Origin: DASUBV01 sp036510065
GTDB taxonomy: Bacteria > Actinomycetota > Actinomycetes > Streptosporangiales > Streptosporangiaceae
Direction: 5' to 3'
DNA: 64,000 nt
NCBI GenBank assembly: GCA_036510065.1
Contig: DATCEO010000198.1
Coordinates: forward strand, 1 to 64,000
Both the position numbers and the translations under genes were made by a program. The notes beneath the pieces were generated by a model. The model did not search any database and was not told where the DNA came from. It saw only the letters and a list, made by a program, of their open reading frames with translations. Positions 31,735 through 42,552 of the stretch are shown here, in pieces. Each line of letters opens with the position of its first letter. Within the stretch, counting starts at the first letter, position 1.

Positions 31735-32336
31735 CTCAGGCGCGAGCTGTGGAGGACCGCTACCGGGCGCAACTCGTCGGCCAGGCCGGCGCGGCGAGCC
31801 TGCGGCCGGACTGCTCGCCCGAGCCGCTGGTCCAGGACCCGCAGGCTGGCCGCCACCTCCTCGAGGTACCCCGCCAGGTCCTGCGGTGCGGAGTCCTTCA
31901 GCAGGTAGCCGTAGGCGCCGGCCGCGAGCGCCGACTGGGCTAGTAGTGGCTCATCGCGGCTGGTCAGGATCGCGACCCGGGTCGCCGGGCTGACCTGCCG
32001 GACCCACTGGCACAGGCCGATGCCGCTCTCCCCGGCGATGTCGGAGTCGCAGATCAGCAGGCCGGGCCCGAGCCGCCGGACCAGCTGCTTCCCGGCACCG
32101 ACACTGCGCGCCGCCGCGACGACGCGGCAACCGGGCGCGGCCGCCAGCAGCGCCCGGATTGCGGAGTGGATCAGCTCTGCCTCGTCGACCACCACGGCGT
32201 CGACTACTACAGGGCTGACCATCACGGGGTCGACCAGCACTGCGGGCCGGACCAGCCCGAGCGCGGGCAGCTGAGCAGTACTGGCCGTCCGGCGCGGGAG
32301 CGTTCCGACCCGGCCGTCCCCCGGCGTCTGTGCCAC
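31674..32336 (-). CDS. Stand-alone response-regulator receiver domain (NarL-like, no HTH)
   Basis: 220 residues. The receiver core spans about 45-165: VVVDEAELIHSAIRALLAA (acidic pocket reduced to DEAE), phospho-acceptor Asp in LLICDSDIAGESGIGL, Thr/Ser in AILTSRDE, Lys in AYGYLLKDSAPQDL. This resembles NarL/FixJ receivers but no DNA-binding domain follows; the C-terminus is an Arg/Gly/Gln-rich repeat tail. The N-terminus before the receiver has a five-residue periodicity (VDPVM, VSPVV, VDAVV, VDEAE) from a degenerate 15-bp array. It may act through protein contacts. No kinase gene is adjacent. Confidence 0.78.
   Translation of the reverse strand: MAQTPGDGRVGTLPRRTASTAQLPALGLVRPAVLVDPVMVSPVVVDAVVVDEAELIHSAIRALLAAAPGCRVVAAARSVGAGKQLVRRLGPGLLICDSDIAGESGIGLCQWVRQVSPATRVAILTSRDEPLLAQSALAAGAYGYLLKDSAPQDLAGYLEEVAASLRVLDQRLGRAVRPQARRAGLADELRPVAVLHSSRLRPGQERHGQERHGQVDGTGR
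32190..32234. repeat. Degenerate 15-bp tandem array at the receiver N-terminus
   Basis: CACCACGGCGTCGAC (32190), TACTACAGGGCTGAC (32205), CATCACGGGGTCGAC (32220); first and third share 13 of 15 bases. They encode (minus strand) VDPVM-VSPVV-VDAVV just before the first receiver strand. Confidence 0.6.
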
Positions 32337-32442
32337 CGCTGCCCCCCGTCGCTGCCGTCGCTGCCGTCAAGGTACCGAAGCAGCGTTCATGCAGCGTGAT
32401 CTGACACCTCGCCCCGCCCGGCGATTTTCCCGGCGGCCTCGC

Positions 32443-32448
32443 TAGGGT
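32443..32448 (+). promoter_or_regulatory. -10 element for a near-leaderless HAD gene
   Basis: TAGGGT ends seven bases before ATG 32456, with no Shine-Dalgarno between, as in leaderless actinobacterial transcripts. Confidence 0.45.
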
Positions 32449-32455
32449 TACTGGA

Positions 32456-33166
32456 ATGAGCGGCATGGCTAGCTACACCCAGCCACCCCCGCCAGCGTTC
32501 CTGTTCGACCTGGACGGGACGCTGATCGATAGCGTGTACCAGCACGTGATCGCCTGGCGGGAGGCACTGACCCGGGCCGGCATCGACCTGTCGGTCTGGC
32601 GCATTCACCGCCGGATCGGGATGAGCGGCGGCCTGTTCGTGTCCGCGCTGATGCGCGAGACGGGCATCAGCCTGTCGGAGTCGGACATCGAGTCACTGCA
32701 GCAGGTCCACGCCAGCGAGTACCTGAAGCTGGCGGACTCGGTCCGCCCGCTGCCGGGCGCGGCCGAGCTGCTCGCCGCGCTGACCGACCGCGGCGTGCGC
32801 TGGGCCATCGCCACCAGCGGCCGGCGCCGCACCGCGCAGCCCGCGCTGGCCCTGCTGGACCTGCCCGCCGATACCCCCATGATCACCCGGGACGTCGTGG
32901 CCCACGCCAAGCCCGACCCGGATCTGTTCCTGGCCGCGGCGGCGCTGCTGGACTGCGACCCGCGGTACTCCTACGTCGTGGGCGACAGCGTCTGGGACCT
33001 GCTCGCCGCCCGGCGGGCGCAGGCCATCGGCGTCGGCCTGATGTCCGGCGGCTACGGCCGCGAGGAGCTGGAACGGGCGGGGGCCTACCGGGTGTACGCC
33101 GACCCCGCCGACATGCTGGCCCGGGCCGACGAGCTCGGCGTGCGCGGCCTGCCCATCCAGGCTTGA
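32456..33166 (+). CDS. HAD-superfamily phosphatase (phosphoglycolate/beta-phosphoglucomutase-like)
   Basis: 236 residues. HAD motif I FLFDLDGTLIDS (nucleophile Asp), motif II IATSGRRR, motif III Lys in AHAKPDPDLFLAAA, motif IV VVGDSVWDLLAA. The alpha-helical cap (HVIAWREALTRAGIDLSVWRIHRRIGMSGG) is the C1 type of Gph/PGMB enzymes acting on small phosphorylated metabolites. ATG 32456 lies seven bases after a TAGGGT -10 element; ATG 32465 is an alternative start. Monocistronic, between a receiver gene on the other strand and the kdp operon. The substrate cannot be assigned. Confidence 0.88.
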   Translation: MSGMASYTQPPPPAFLFDLDGTLIDSVYQHVIAWREALTRAGIDLSVWRIHRRIGMSGGLFVSALMRETGISLSESDIESLQQVHASEYLKLADSVRPLPGAAELLAALTDRGVRWAIATSGRRRTAQPALALLDLPADTPMITRDVVAHAKPDPDLFLAAAALLDCDPRYSYVVGDSVWDLLAARRAQAIGVGLMSGGYGREELERAGAYRVYADPADMLARADELGVRGLPIQA

Positions 33167-33378
33167 GCGCCCCGTACACCGCACCAGACCCTCCCCCACC
33201 CCGCGCCTGACCCTCCCCACCCTTCCCGGCGACTCGCCGCCGCGACCGGTTCCCGCCGCCGCGCATGGGCTGTGTTAGGACTGCCGCCGGCCCCGCATGG
33301 ATCACGCAAGGGACGCCGTCGGCACTGGTCAGCCCCGGTTCTACTAGGCGTGCACTTGCCATCGCCTAGGAGGGCTCC

Positions 33379-33468
33379 ATGCTCGACCTGCTCTACATCG
33401 GCCTGACGATCCTCGTCTTCGCCGCGCTCTTCCTTCTGGTGAAGGGGGTCGAGCGCTTTGAGCGCTGA
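33379..33468 (+). CDS. 29-residue membrane peptide preceding kdpF
   Basis: Tiny gene with its own strong ribosome-binding site (AGGAGGG) and ATG 33379. The product is nearly all one helix (LLYIGLTILVFAALFLLVKG) ending VERFER. It overlaps the TTG start of kdpF by 11 bases. I believe similar small peptides precede kdpF in other actinobacteria, but I cannot verify this here. A second KdpF-like stabilising peptide of the Kdp complex is the obvious hypothesis. The 212 bases upstream contain no other gene and must carry the kdp promoter, which I could not place with confidence. Confidence 0.7.
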   Translation: MLDLLYIGLTILVFAALFLLVKGVERFER

Positions 33469-33547
33469 GAACCTGATCGGCCTGATCGCCGGCATCCTGC
33501 TGACCATTTACCTGTTTGTGGCACTCGTGCTGCCTGAGAGGTTCTGA
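33458..33547 (+). CDS. kdpF: K+-transporting ATPase subunit KdpF
   Basis: 29-residue single-helix peptide that stabilises the KdpFABC complex in the membrane. It reads SAENLIGLIAGILLTIYLFV followed by ALVLPERF and matches KdpF in length and in the ending LVLPERF. The start is most likely TTG 33458, within the 3' end of the preceding small gene; the stop overlaps the ATG of kdpA (TGATG), so translation is coupled. Confidence 0.85.
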   Translation: MSAENLIGLIAGILLTIYLFVALVLPERF

Positions 33548-35208
33548 TGAGTACCGCACTCGCGGGCTGGCTCCAGCTCGGCCTGCTCGTCGCGGCCCTG
33601 GCCGCGTGCTACATCCCGCTGGGCAACTACATAGCGCGGATCTTCACCTCCGACAAGGACTGGCGGGTGGAGAAGGGGCTTTACAAGATCATCGGTGTCG
33701 ACCCGCGGGCCGACCAGAAGTGGTCGAACTACCTGCGCAGCATGATCGCGTTCTCGATGGTCAGCGTGCTGTTCCTGTACGGCATCGAGCGGCTGCAGCA
33801 CTACCTGCTGCTGTCCCTGGGGATGGCGAACGTACCGCCCGCGGTGGCCTTCAACACCGCCGCGTCCTTCGTGACCAACACGAACTGGCAGAACTACTCG
33901 GGCGAGTCGACCATGGGCTACCTGACTCAGATGGGCGGCCTGGCGGTCCAGAACTTCCTGTCCGCGGCGGTCGGCCTGGTCATCGCCATCGCGCTGATCC
34001 GCGGCTTCATCCGGTCCAAGACCGACAAGCTGGGCAACTTCTGGGTCGACGTCACCCGGGCCGTGGTCCGGCTGCTGCTGCCGCTGTCCATCCTCGGCGG
34101 CATCATCCTGATGGCGTCCGGCGTGATCGACAACTTCGCCGCCTACCACACGGTGACCACGCTGTCGGGCGCGCACCAGACCATCGTCGGCGGCCCGGTG
34201 GCCTCGCAGGAAATCATCAAGAACATGGGCAACAACGGCGGCGGCTTCTTCAACGCCAACTCCGCCCATCCGTTCGAGAGCCCGAACCCGTTCACCAACT
34301 GGTTCGAGATCTTCACCCTGCTGCTCATCCCGTTCGCCACGCCCCGCGCCTTCGGCAAGATGGTCAAGGACAACCGGCAGGGCTACGCGCTGCTGGCCGT
34401 CATGGTGATCATCTGGCTGGCCGCGGCTACCGGCATCACCCTGTTCGAGGCGCAGGGCGCCGGGCTGGCCCCGCAGCTGGCGCACGGCGCCATGGAAGGC
34501 AAGAACGTCGCCTTCGGCACCCCCGGGTCCTCGCTATTCGCCGCCTCGACGACGGTGACCTCCACCGGCGCGGTGAACTCGTTCCACGACTCGTTCACGC
34601 CGTTCGGCGGCGGGATAGCCCTCTTCGACATGGCGCTCGGCGAGATCGCGCCCGGCGGCATCGGGGCCGGGATGTACGGCATCCTCGTGCTGGCCATCGT
34701 CACCGTCTTCGTCGCCGGCCTGATGGTCGGGCGCACGCCCGAGTACCTGGGCAAGAAGATCCGCCCGACCGAGATGAAGTACGCGGCGCTGTACTTCCTG
34801 ACCCTCCCGGTGCTGATCCTGACTGCGTCCGGACTGTCGATCGCGATGAAGACGCCGCAGGCGTCCATCCTCAACCCGGGCCCGCACGGCCTAACCGAGA
34901 TCATGTACGCCTTCACCTCCATGGCCAACAACAACGGCTCGGCCTTCGCCGGCCTGACGACGAATACCGACTGGTACAACACGGTCGGCGGCATCGTGAT
35001 GCTGATCGGCCGGTTCGCGCCCGAGATCTTCGCGCTGGGCCTGGCCGGATCGCTGGCCCGACAGCAACCGGTGCCGGCCAGCGCCGGCACGATCCAGACC
35101 CACAAGCCGCTCTTCGTGGGGATGCTCGTCGGCGTCATCCTCGTCCTCGTCGGCCTGACCTACTTCCCGGCGCTCGCTCTGGGCCCGTTCGCAGAAGGAC
35201 TGCACTGA
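33547..35208 (+). CDS. kdpA: K+-transporting ATPase subunit A (channel-like subunit)
   Basis: 553-residue potassium-binding and translocating subunit with about ten membrane helices. Pore-loop regions of the superfamily-of-K-transporters fold are present: FVTNTNWQNYSGESTMGYLTQM, NMGNNGGGFFNANSAHPFESPNP, GGIGAGMYGILVLAIVTVF and TSMANNNGSAFAGL, with the conserved Gly residues of the selectivity filter. ATG 33547 overlaps the kdpF stop. It works with KdpB, KdpC and KdpF as a high-affinity K+ pump induced by potassium limitation; kdpB begins two bases downstream. Confidence 0.97.
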   Translation: MSTALAGWLQLGLLVAALAACYIPLGNYIARIFTSDKDWRVEKGLYKIIGVDPRADQKWSNYLRSMIAFSMVSVLFLYGIERLQHYLLLSLGMANVPPAVAFNTAASFVTNTNWQNYSGESTMGYLTQMGGLAVQNFLSAAVGLVIAIALIRGFIRSKTDKLGNFWVDVTRAVVRLLLPLSILGGIILMASGVIDNFAAYHTVTTLSGAHQTIVGGPVASQEIIKNMGNNGGGFFNANSAHPFESPNPFTNWFEIFTLLLIPFATPRAFGKMVKDNRQGYALLAVMVIIWLAAATGITLFEAQGAGLAPQLAHGAMEGKNVAFGTPGSSLFAASTTVTSTGAVNSFHDSFTPFGGGIALFDMALGEIAPGGIGAGMYGILVLAIVTVFVAGLMVGRTPEYLGKKIRPTEMKYAALYFLTLPVLILTASGLSIAMKTPQASILNPGPHGLTEIMYAFTSMANNNGSAFAGLTTNTDWYNTVGGIVMLIGRFAPEIFALGLAGSLARQQPVPASAGTIQTHKPLFVGMLVGVILVLVGLTYFPALALGPFAEGLH

Positions 35209-35209
35209 G

Positions 35210-37350
<2,141 letters not shown>

Positions 37351-37354
<4 letters not shown>

Positions 37355-37992
37355 CCATCATGAACCGTCTACCGAGCACCGTCCGGCAGCTCATCGCCGC
37401 ATTCCGCGGCCTGCTCCTGTTCACCGTGATCTGCGGGATCATCTACCCGGTGGTGATGTTCGGCATCGCCCAGGGCGCCTTCCATCACCAGGCCAACGGG
37501 TCGCTGGTCAGCTATCACGGCAAGGTCGTCGGCTCGAGCCTGCTCTGCCAGGAGTTCACCGACGGCAAGGGCAACCCGCTGCCGCAGTACTTCCAGCCCC
37601 GGCCGTCGGCCGCGGTCAACTCGGCCGTCAAGACCGACTACGGCTGCGACCCCGGCTTTTCCGCCGCGTCCAACCTGGGCCCGGACAACCCCGTCCTGGT
37701 GCAGGACATCAAGACGCGGCAGCAGCAGATCGCGGCGTTCGACCACGTGAAGATCTCCGCGATCCCGCCGGATGCGGTCACGACGTCGGCGTCCGGGCTG
37801 GACCCCTACATCTCCCCGCAGAACGCGGCCATCCAGGTGGACCGGGTGGCGGCCGCCCGCCATGTCAGCCCGGCCGCCGTGCGGGCCCTCGTCCGGCGCA
37901 ACACCCAGAGCCGCATCCTGGGCGTCCTCGGGGAGCCACGGGTCAACGTGCTCGACCTGAACATCGCGCTCAATGAGAAGTACCCGGCCTGA
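37351..37992 (+). CDS. kdpC: K+-transporting ATPase subunit C
   Basis: 213 residues; one N-terminal helix (LLLFTVICGIIYPVVMFGIAQ) and an extracytoplasmic domain. Family signatures: VGSSLLCQEFTDGKGNPLPQYFQPRPSA, SNLGPDNPVL and SGLDPYISPQNAAIQVDRVAAARHVS. KdpC is needed for complex assembly and substrate affinity. GTG 37351 overlaps the kdpB stop; kdpE follows 25 bases after the stop behind AGGAGGGG. Confidence 0.95.
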
Positions 37993-38017
37993 CCACGGGC
38001 CGGCAGGAGGGGCAGCG

Positions 38018-38773
38018 ATGAGCGAGCGCGGGCGGGCGGCCAGTCCGCCCGCGCTCGCGCCCGCGGCGACGCCGGTGCGCCGGACCCGGGTGCTCATCGT
38101 GGAGGACGAGCCCGCCCTCCTGCGCGCCCTGCGCATCGACCTGCGCGCCCGCGGCTATGAGGTGCTGACCGCCGCCAGCGGCCGGGACGCCCTGGACCAG
38201 GCCGCCCGGCGGCCGCCCGACGCGGTGCTGCTGGACCTCGGACTCCCCGACAGCGACGGGACCGACATCATCACGGCGCTGCGCGGGTGGTCCGCGGCCC
38301 CGGTCATCGTGCTGTCGGGCCGGGCCAGTGCCCAGGACAAGATCAGCGCCCTCGACGCCGGCGCCGATGACTACGTCACCAAGCCGTTCTCGATGGAGGA
38401 ACTGCTAGCGCGGCTGCGGGCCGCCCTGCGCCGCGAGGATCCGGCCCGCCCCGGCGCCAAAGTCATCATCGGTAGCTGCGTCATCGACCTGACCGCTTAC
38501 ACGGTGAGCCGCCAGACGAGTGATAACGGCAGCTCGGAGGCGATCCACCTCACGCCGACCGAGTGGCGCCTGCTGGAGATCTTGCTGCGCTCGCCGGGCC
38601 AGCTCATCGGCACGAGCCGGCTGCTGGCCGAGATATGGGGCGCCGGGTATGAGCACAATGCCCATTACCTGCGCTTTCACATGGCCCGGCTGCGCCGCAA
38701 GCTCGAGGACGATCCCCCGCGACCGCGGCACCTGCTCACCGAGCCGGGAATGGGCTACCGGTACCGGCCCTAA
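38018..38773 (+). CDS. kdpE: KdpE response regulator, first copy
   Basis: 251 residues from ATG 38018 (CAGGAGGGG upstream). Receiver: LIVEDEPALLRALRIDL, phospho-Asp in VLLDLGLPDSDG, IVLSGRA, YVTKPFSMEELLARL. Winged-helix DNA-binding domain: HLTPTEWRLLEILLRSPGQLI and HYLRFHMARLRRKLEDDP, ending LLTEPGMGYRYRP, all close to KdpE. It activates the kdp operon when phosphorylated by KdpD. A second KdpE-like regulator is encoded on the other side of kdpD (41667); both have the same PGMGYR ending, so they are paralogues. The N-terminal 28 residues are Ala/Pro-rich. Confidence 0.93.
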   Translation: MSERGRAASPPALAPAATPVRRTRVLIVEDEPALLRALRIDLRARGYEVLTAASGRDALDQAARRPPDAVLLDLGLPDSDGTDIITALRGWSAAPVIVLSGRASAQDKISALDAGADDYVTKPFSMEELLARLRAALRREDPARPGAKVIIGSCVIDLTAYTVSRQTSDNGSSEAIHLTPTEWRLLEILLRSPGQLIGTSRLLAEIWGAGYEHNAHYLRFHMARLRRKLEDDPPRPRHLLTEPGMGYRYRP

Positions 38774-38870
38774 CGAGGTGTCATATTTTCTCTCTAGAGC
38801 GGGCATCGCTGGTAGGACAGACGGCGACCCATCCAGCGGCCATGCCGGCCGCGCGCCGACAGGGGCATCA

Positions 38871-41654
38871 GTGAGCAACGCCGAAGATCGCAGCAGTTCC
38901 CGCCCGGCCGGCCAGGCGGTCCAGAAGAGCGCTGTCCCCCGCGGCGAGCTGCGGATCTACCTCGGCTGCGCCGCCGGGGTGGGCAAGACCTTCGCCATGC
39001 TCAACGAGGGCCACCGCCGGGCCGAGCGCGGTACCGACACCGTGGTCGCCTTCGTCGAGACCCATGGCCGGCCGCAGACCGAGGCGCAGATCGGCGACCT
39101 GGAGGTGATCCCCCGCGCCCGGCTGCCCTACCGCGGCACCTTCTTCGAGGAGATGGACCTGGCGGCGGTCCTGGCGCGCGCCCCGCAGGTGGCGCTGGTC
39201 GATGAGTTCGCGCACACGAACGTGCCGGGCAGTGCAGGTCAGCACGGGGCAGGTCAGCACGGGGCAGGTCAGCACCGGGCAGGTCAGCACGGGGGAAACG
39301 AGAAGCGCTGGCAGGACGTCGAGCAGCTGCTGAACGCCGGCATCGACGTGATCTCCAACGTCAACATCCAGCACCTGGAGTCCCTCAACGACGTCGTTCA
39401 GAAGATCACCGGGGTGCCGCAGCGCGAGACCGTGCCGGACGCGGTGGTCCGCGCGGCCAACCAGGTCGAGCTGGTCGACATGACGCCCGAGGCCCTGCGG
39501 CGGCGGATGGCGCACGGCAACATCTACCGCCCCGAGAAGATCGACGCCGCGCTGACGAACTACTTCCGGGTCGGCAACCTGTCCGCGCTGCGCGAGCTGG
39601 CCCTGCTCTGGCTGGCCGACAAGGTAGACGAGGGCCTGCAGCGCTATCGCGCGGCGCACGACATCCACGGCATCTGGGAGGCCCGCGAGCGCGTGGTGGT
39701 CGCCCTGACCGGCGGTCCCGAGGGAGAGACGCTGATCCGGCGGGCGGCCCGGATCGCCGCCCGATCGACGGGCGGCGACCTGCTGGCCGTGCACGTGACC
39801 CGCTCGGACGGCCTCACCGGGGCCGACCCCGCGGCCCTGGCCGCGCAGCGCCGGCTGGCCGAGTCGCTGGGCGGCTCCTACCACCAGGTCGTCGGCGAGG
39901 ACGTCCCCGACGCCCTGCTGGCCTTCGCCCGCGCCGAGAACGCGACCCAGCTTGTCCTCGGTGCCAGCCGGCGCCGGTGGCTGACCTCGCTGCTCACCGG
40001 CCCCGGAGTGAGCTTCCGGACCATCCGCGAGTCCGGCGATATCGACGTGCACATCGTGACCCACGCGCACATGGGCCGCGGCCGGGGGCTGCCAAACCAT
40101 CGCGGCGGGCTGCCGCTGCGGCGGCGGCTGCTGGGCTACCTGCTGGCCGTGGTGCTGGCCCCGCTGCTGACGCTGGTCCTGGCCGCCAGCCGCAGCCAGG
40201 TCAACCTGACCAGCGACGTCATCATCTTCCTGGCCGCGGTCATCGTGGTCGCGGTCACCGGCGGGTTCGCGCCCGCCGTGCTCGAGGCCATCGCCGGCTC
40301 GCTGCTGCTCAACTACTACTTCACGCCGCCCGTGCACACCTGGAACATCACCGATCCTAACAACGCGCTGGCACTCGGGATCTTCGTCGCGGTCGCGCTG
40401 GTGGTCAGCTCGGTCGTGGACAACGCGGCCCGGCGGTCGAAGCAGGCGGCCCGGGCTACTGCCGAGTCGGAGCTGCTGGTCACCACGGCCGGCAGCGTGC
40501 TGCGCGGGCAGCAGGCTCTGGCCGCCGTGCTCAGCCGGGTCCGGGAGGCCTTCAGCCTGGAGTCGGTGACCCTCCTGGAGCGGGGCGCGGACGAGCCGGC
40601 CGGCCAGCGGCCGCCGGCCGGGCGATGGGCCGCGCCGGGCGAGTGGAACGTGGTGGCCGTCGCCGGGGACTACCCGGTCCGCTCCCCGGAGACCGCGGAC
40701 ACCGAGGTCCCGGTAACCGACCGGCTTCTGCTGGCCCTGCGCGGACGGCCGCTGCCGGCCGCCGACCGGCGGGTGCTCGGCGCCTTCGCCGCCTACGCGG
40801 CCACCGCCCTGGAACAGGAGCGGCTCTCGGCGGCAGCCGAGGCGGCGCGGCCGATCGCGGCCGCCGACCGGATGCGGACCGCGCTGCTGGCCGCCGTCAG
40901 CCACGACCTGCGCACCCCGCTGGCCTCGGCCAAGGCCGCCATCACCAGCCTGCGCGCCACCGACGTGCAGTGGGGCGCCGAGGATCATGACGAGCTGCTG
41001 GCCACCGCCGACGAGTCCCTGGACAAGCTCGCCCGCCTGGTCGATAACCTGCTGGACATGAGCAGGCTGCAGGCTGGGGCGCTGGCGGTCTTCCCTCGTC
41101 CGGCCGACCTGGCCGAGATCGTGGCCCGGTCGCTGGACGACCTGGGCCCGCCCGCCCGCACGGTGGTGGTGGCCATTCCCGAGGACCTGCCGGAGGTGGC
41201 AGTCGATCCGGGGATCCTGGAACGGGTCATCGCGAACCTGACCGCTAACGCGCTGCGCTACTCGCCGGCCGGGTCCCCGCCCACGCTCAGCGGCAGCGCG
41301 CTGCTCGACCGGGTCGAGGTACGGGTCATCGACCGCGGGCCCGGCATCCCGGAGGCCGACCGGAACCGGATGTTCGTCCCGTTCCAGCGGCTCGGCGATA
41401 CCGACAACACCACCGGGGTCGGGCTGGGCCTGGCCCTGTCCCGGGGCCTGACCGAGGCGATGGGCGGCACCCTGGAGCCCGAGGAGACCCCCGGCGGCGG
41501 CCTGACCATGACGCTCTCGCTGCCGGCCGCACCGGGGCCCGCCCGGCCGTTCAGCACCGAGCTGCCCGCCGTCCCGGCGGGCCGGCTGCCGGGTCCACTG
41601 CCCCGCTCGGCGGCTGACGCGGCAGGACCGCAGACAGGTGCCGGGCCAGCGTGA
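38871..41654 (+). CDS. kdpD: KdpD sensor histidine kinase with a repeat insertion
   Basis: 927 residues from GTG 38871; the frame is open further upstream but overlaps kdpE. N-terminal KdpD domain: Walker A GCAAGVGKTFAML, Walker B VDEFAHTNVPGS, then a 20-residue AGQHG repeat (residues 122-141) replacing the usual short RHxK link before KRWQDVEQLLNAGIDVISNVNIQHLESL. A USP-like domain follows (RVVVALTGGPEGETLI, LVLGASRRRWL), then four helices (about 415-520), a GAF-like region, HisKA (LLAAVSHDLRTPLASAKA) and HATPase (TANALRYSP, DRGPGIPE, GVGLGLALSRGL). It senses K+ limitation and phosphorylates KdpE. Confidence 0.95.
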   Translation: MSNAEDRSSSRPAGQAVQKSAVPRGELRIYLGCAAGVGKTFAMLNEGHRRAERGTDTVVAFVETHGRPQTEAQIGDLEVIPRARLPYRGTFFEEMDLAAVLARAPQVALVDEFAHTNVPGSAGQHGAGQHGAGQHRAGQHGGNEKRWQDVEQLLNAGIDVISNVNIQHLESLNDVVQKITGVPQRETVPDAVVRAANQVELVDMTPEALRRRMAHGNIYRPEKIDAALTNYFRVGNLSALRELALLWLADKVDEGLQRYRAAHDIHGIWEARERVVVALTGGPEGETLIRRAARIAARSTGGDLLAVHVTRSDGLTGADPAALAAQRRLAESLGGSYHQVVGEDVPDALLAFARAENATQLVLGASRRRWLTSLLTGPGVSFRTIRESGDIDVHIVTHAHMGRGRGLPNHRGGLPLRRRLLGYLLAVVLAPLLTLVLAASRSQVNLTSDVIIFLAAVIVVAVTGGFAPAVLEAIAGSLLLNYYFTPPVHTWNITDPNNALALGIFVAVALVVSSVVDNAARRSKQAARATAESELLVTTAGSVLRGQQALAAVLSRVREAFSLESVTLLERGADEPAGQRPPAGRWAAPGEWNVVAVAGDYPVRSPETADTEVPVTDRLLLALRGRPLPAADRRVLGAFAAYAATALEQERLSAAAEAARPIAAADRMRTALLAAVSHDLRTPLASAKAAITSLRATDVQWGAEDHDELLATADESLDKLARLVDNLLDMSRLQAGALAVFPRPADLAEIVARSLDDLGPPARTVVVAIPEDLPEVAVDPGILERVIANLTANALRYSPAGSPPTLSGSALLDRVEVRVIDRGPGIPEADRNRMFVPFQRLGDTDNTTGVGLGLALSRGLTEAMGGTLEPEETPGGGLTMTLSLPAAPGPARPFSTELPAVPAGRLPGPLPRSAADAAGPQTGAGPA
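39234..39293. repeat. 15-bp tandem array inside kdpD
   Basis: Four units of GCAGGTCAGCACGGG (39234, 39249, 39264 with one change, 39279), in frame as AGQHG-AGQHG-AGQHR-AGQHG. It sits in the loop right after Walker B of the KdpD domain. Near-perfect unit identity suggests recent expansion. Confidence 0.97.
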
Positions 41655-41666
41655 CACGGTAATGGC

Positions 41667-42377
41667 GTGAGCACCGTGCTGATCGTGGACGACGAGCCCC
41701 AGATCCTGCGCGCGCTGCGGATCAACCTGCGGGTGCGCCACTACGAGGTGCATGTCGCCGGCACCGGGACCCAGGCCCTGGAGGTGGCGGCCAAACATCC
41801 GCCCGACCTGGTGATCCTCGACCTCGGGCTGCCCGACCTGGACGGGGTCGAGGTGATCCAGGGCCTGCGCGGCTGGACCGACGCGCCCATCATCGTGCTG
41901 TCCGGGCGGGCCGACAGCAGCGACAAGGTGGACGCCCTGGACGCGGGCGCGGACGACTACGTCACCAAGCCGTTCAGCATGGAGGAGCTGCTGGCCCGGA
42001 TGCGGGCGGTGAGCCGGCGTCAGTCCGGCGAGGGCGACGTTCCCCAGGTCCGGCTCGGTGATCTGGTGGTCGACCTGGCCGCCAAGCGGGTGCTCCGCCG
42101 CCCGCGGCCCGACGGCCAGGTCCAGCCCGATATCCGGCTTACGCCGACGGAATGGCATCTACTGGAGGTCCTGCTGCGATCGCCGGGCAAGCTGCTCAGC
42201 CAGCAGCAGCTGCTGGCCGAGGTGTGGGGGCCCGGCTACGCCGACGCCGCCGGCAACCTGCGCCTCTACATGGCCCAGCTCCGGCGCAAGCTCGAGCCCG
42301 ACCCCGCCCGCCCGCGCTGGCTGCTGACCGAGCCCGGCATGGGCTACCGGTTCGAGCCGGACCCCGGGTCAAGCTGA
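41667..42377 (+). CDS. Second KdpE-like response regulator
   Basis: 236 residues, GTG 41667, 12 bases after kdpD. Receiver: LIVDDEPQILRALRINLRVRHYEV, phospho-Asp in VILDLGLPDLDGVEV, IIVLSGRADSSDKVDALDAGADDYVTKPFSMEELLARM. DNA-binding domain: RLTPTEWHLLEVLLRSPGKLLSQQQLLAEVWGPGY and RLYMAQLRRKLEPDPARPRWLLTEPGMGYRF. It is more typical of actinobacterial KdpE than the first copy in its HTH region, so it may be the original partner. Two regulators around one kinase is unusual. Confidence 0.9.
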   Translation: MSTVLIVDDEPQILRALRINLRVRHYEVHVAGTGTQALEVAAKHPPDLVILDLGLPDLDGVEVIQGLRGWTDAPIIVLSGRADSSDKVDALDAGADDYVTKPFSMEELLARMRAVSRRQSGEGDVPQVRLGDLVVDLAAKRVLRRPRPDGQVQPDIRLTPTEWHLLEVLLRSPGKLLSQQQLLAEVWGPGYADAAGNLRLYMAQLRRKLEPDPARPRWLLTEPGMGYRFEPDPGSS

Positions 42378-42401
42378 GCCGCGAGCAGGCTAAGTCGCGG
42401 C
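42378..42401 (+). terminator. Hairpin directly after the second kdpE
   Basis: GCCGCGA (42378-42384) and TCGCGGC (42395-42401) form a perfect 7-bp stem with a 10-base loop starting right after the stop codon; no U-tract. It probably ends the kdp transcript. Confidence 0.55.
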
Positions 42402-42552
42402 AAACTCAGCCGCGCCCGCGGGCCGACGCCGGGAACTAGCAGCGGGCCTGCGCTAATCTTGCTCGGATGCAGTTACTCTTGGTGATCGTATAGCGACTTA
42501 AAGTTACAGAAGTAAAGCTCCGCGGTATCCCCCGACTCATCAGGACGAACTG

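Noticed and set aside
38520..38870. Extension of kdpD upstream into kdpE
   Set aside because: The extended sequence is Arg/Ser-rich shadow coding of kdpE; GTG 38871 has a ribosome-binding site and matches the family start.
39234..39293. CRISPR-like array
   Set aside because: Units are contiguous 15-mers without spacers, in frame, and no cas genes are present.
38871..42158. A very long minus-strand open frame antisense to kdpD and the second kdpE
   Set aside because: It mirrors the GC-rich third positions of the real genes, has no domain signatures and no plausible start. The plus-strand frames carry all KdpD and KdpE motifs.
42378..42552. Riboswitch (c-di-AMP type) upstream of the secreted DUF1906 protein
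   Set aside because: Considered because such riboswitches precede wall hydrolase genes in actinobacteria, but I found none of the conserved motifs; only a terminator hairpin and an AT-richer stretch are visible.
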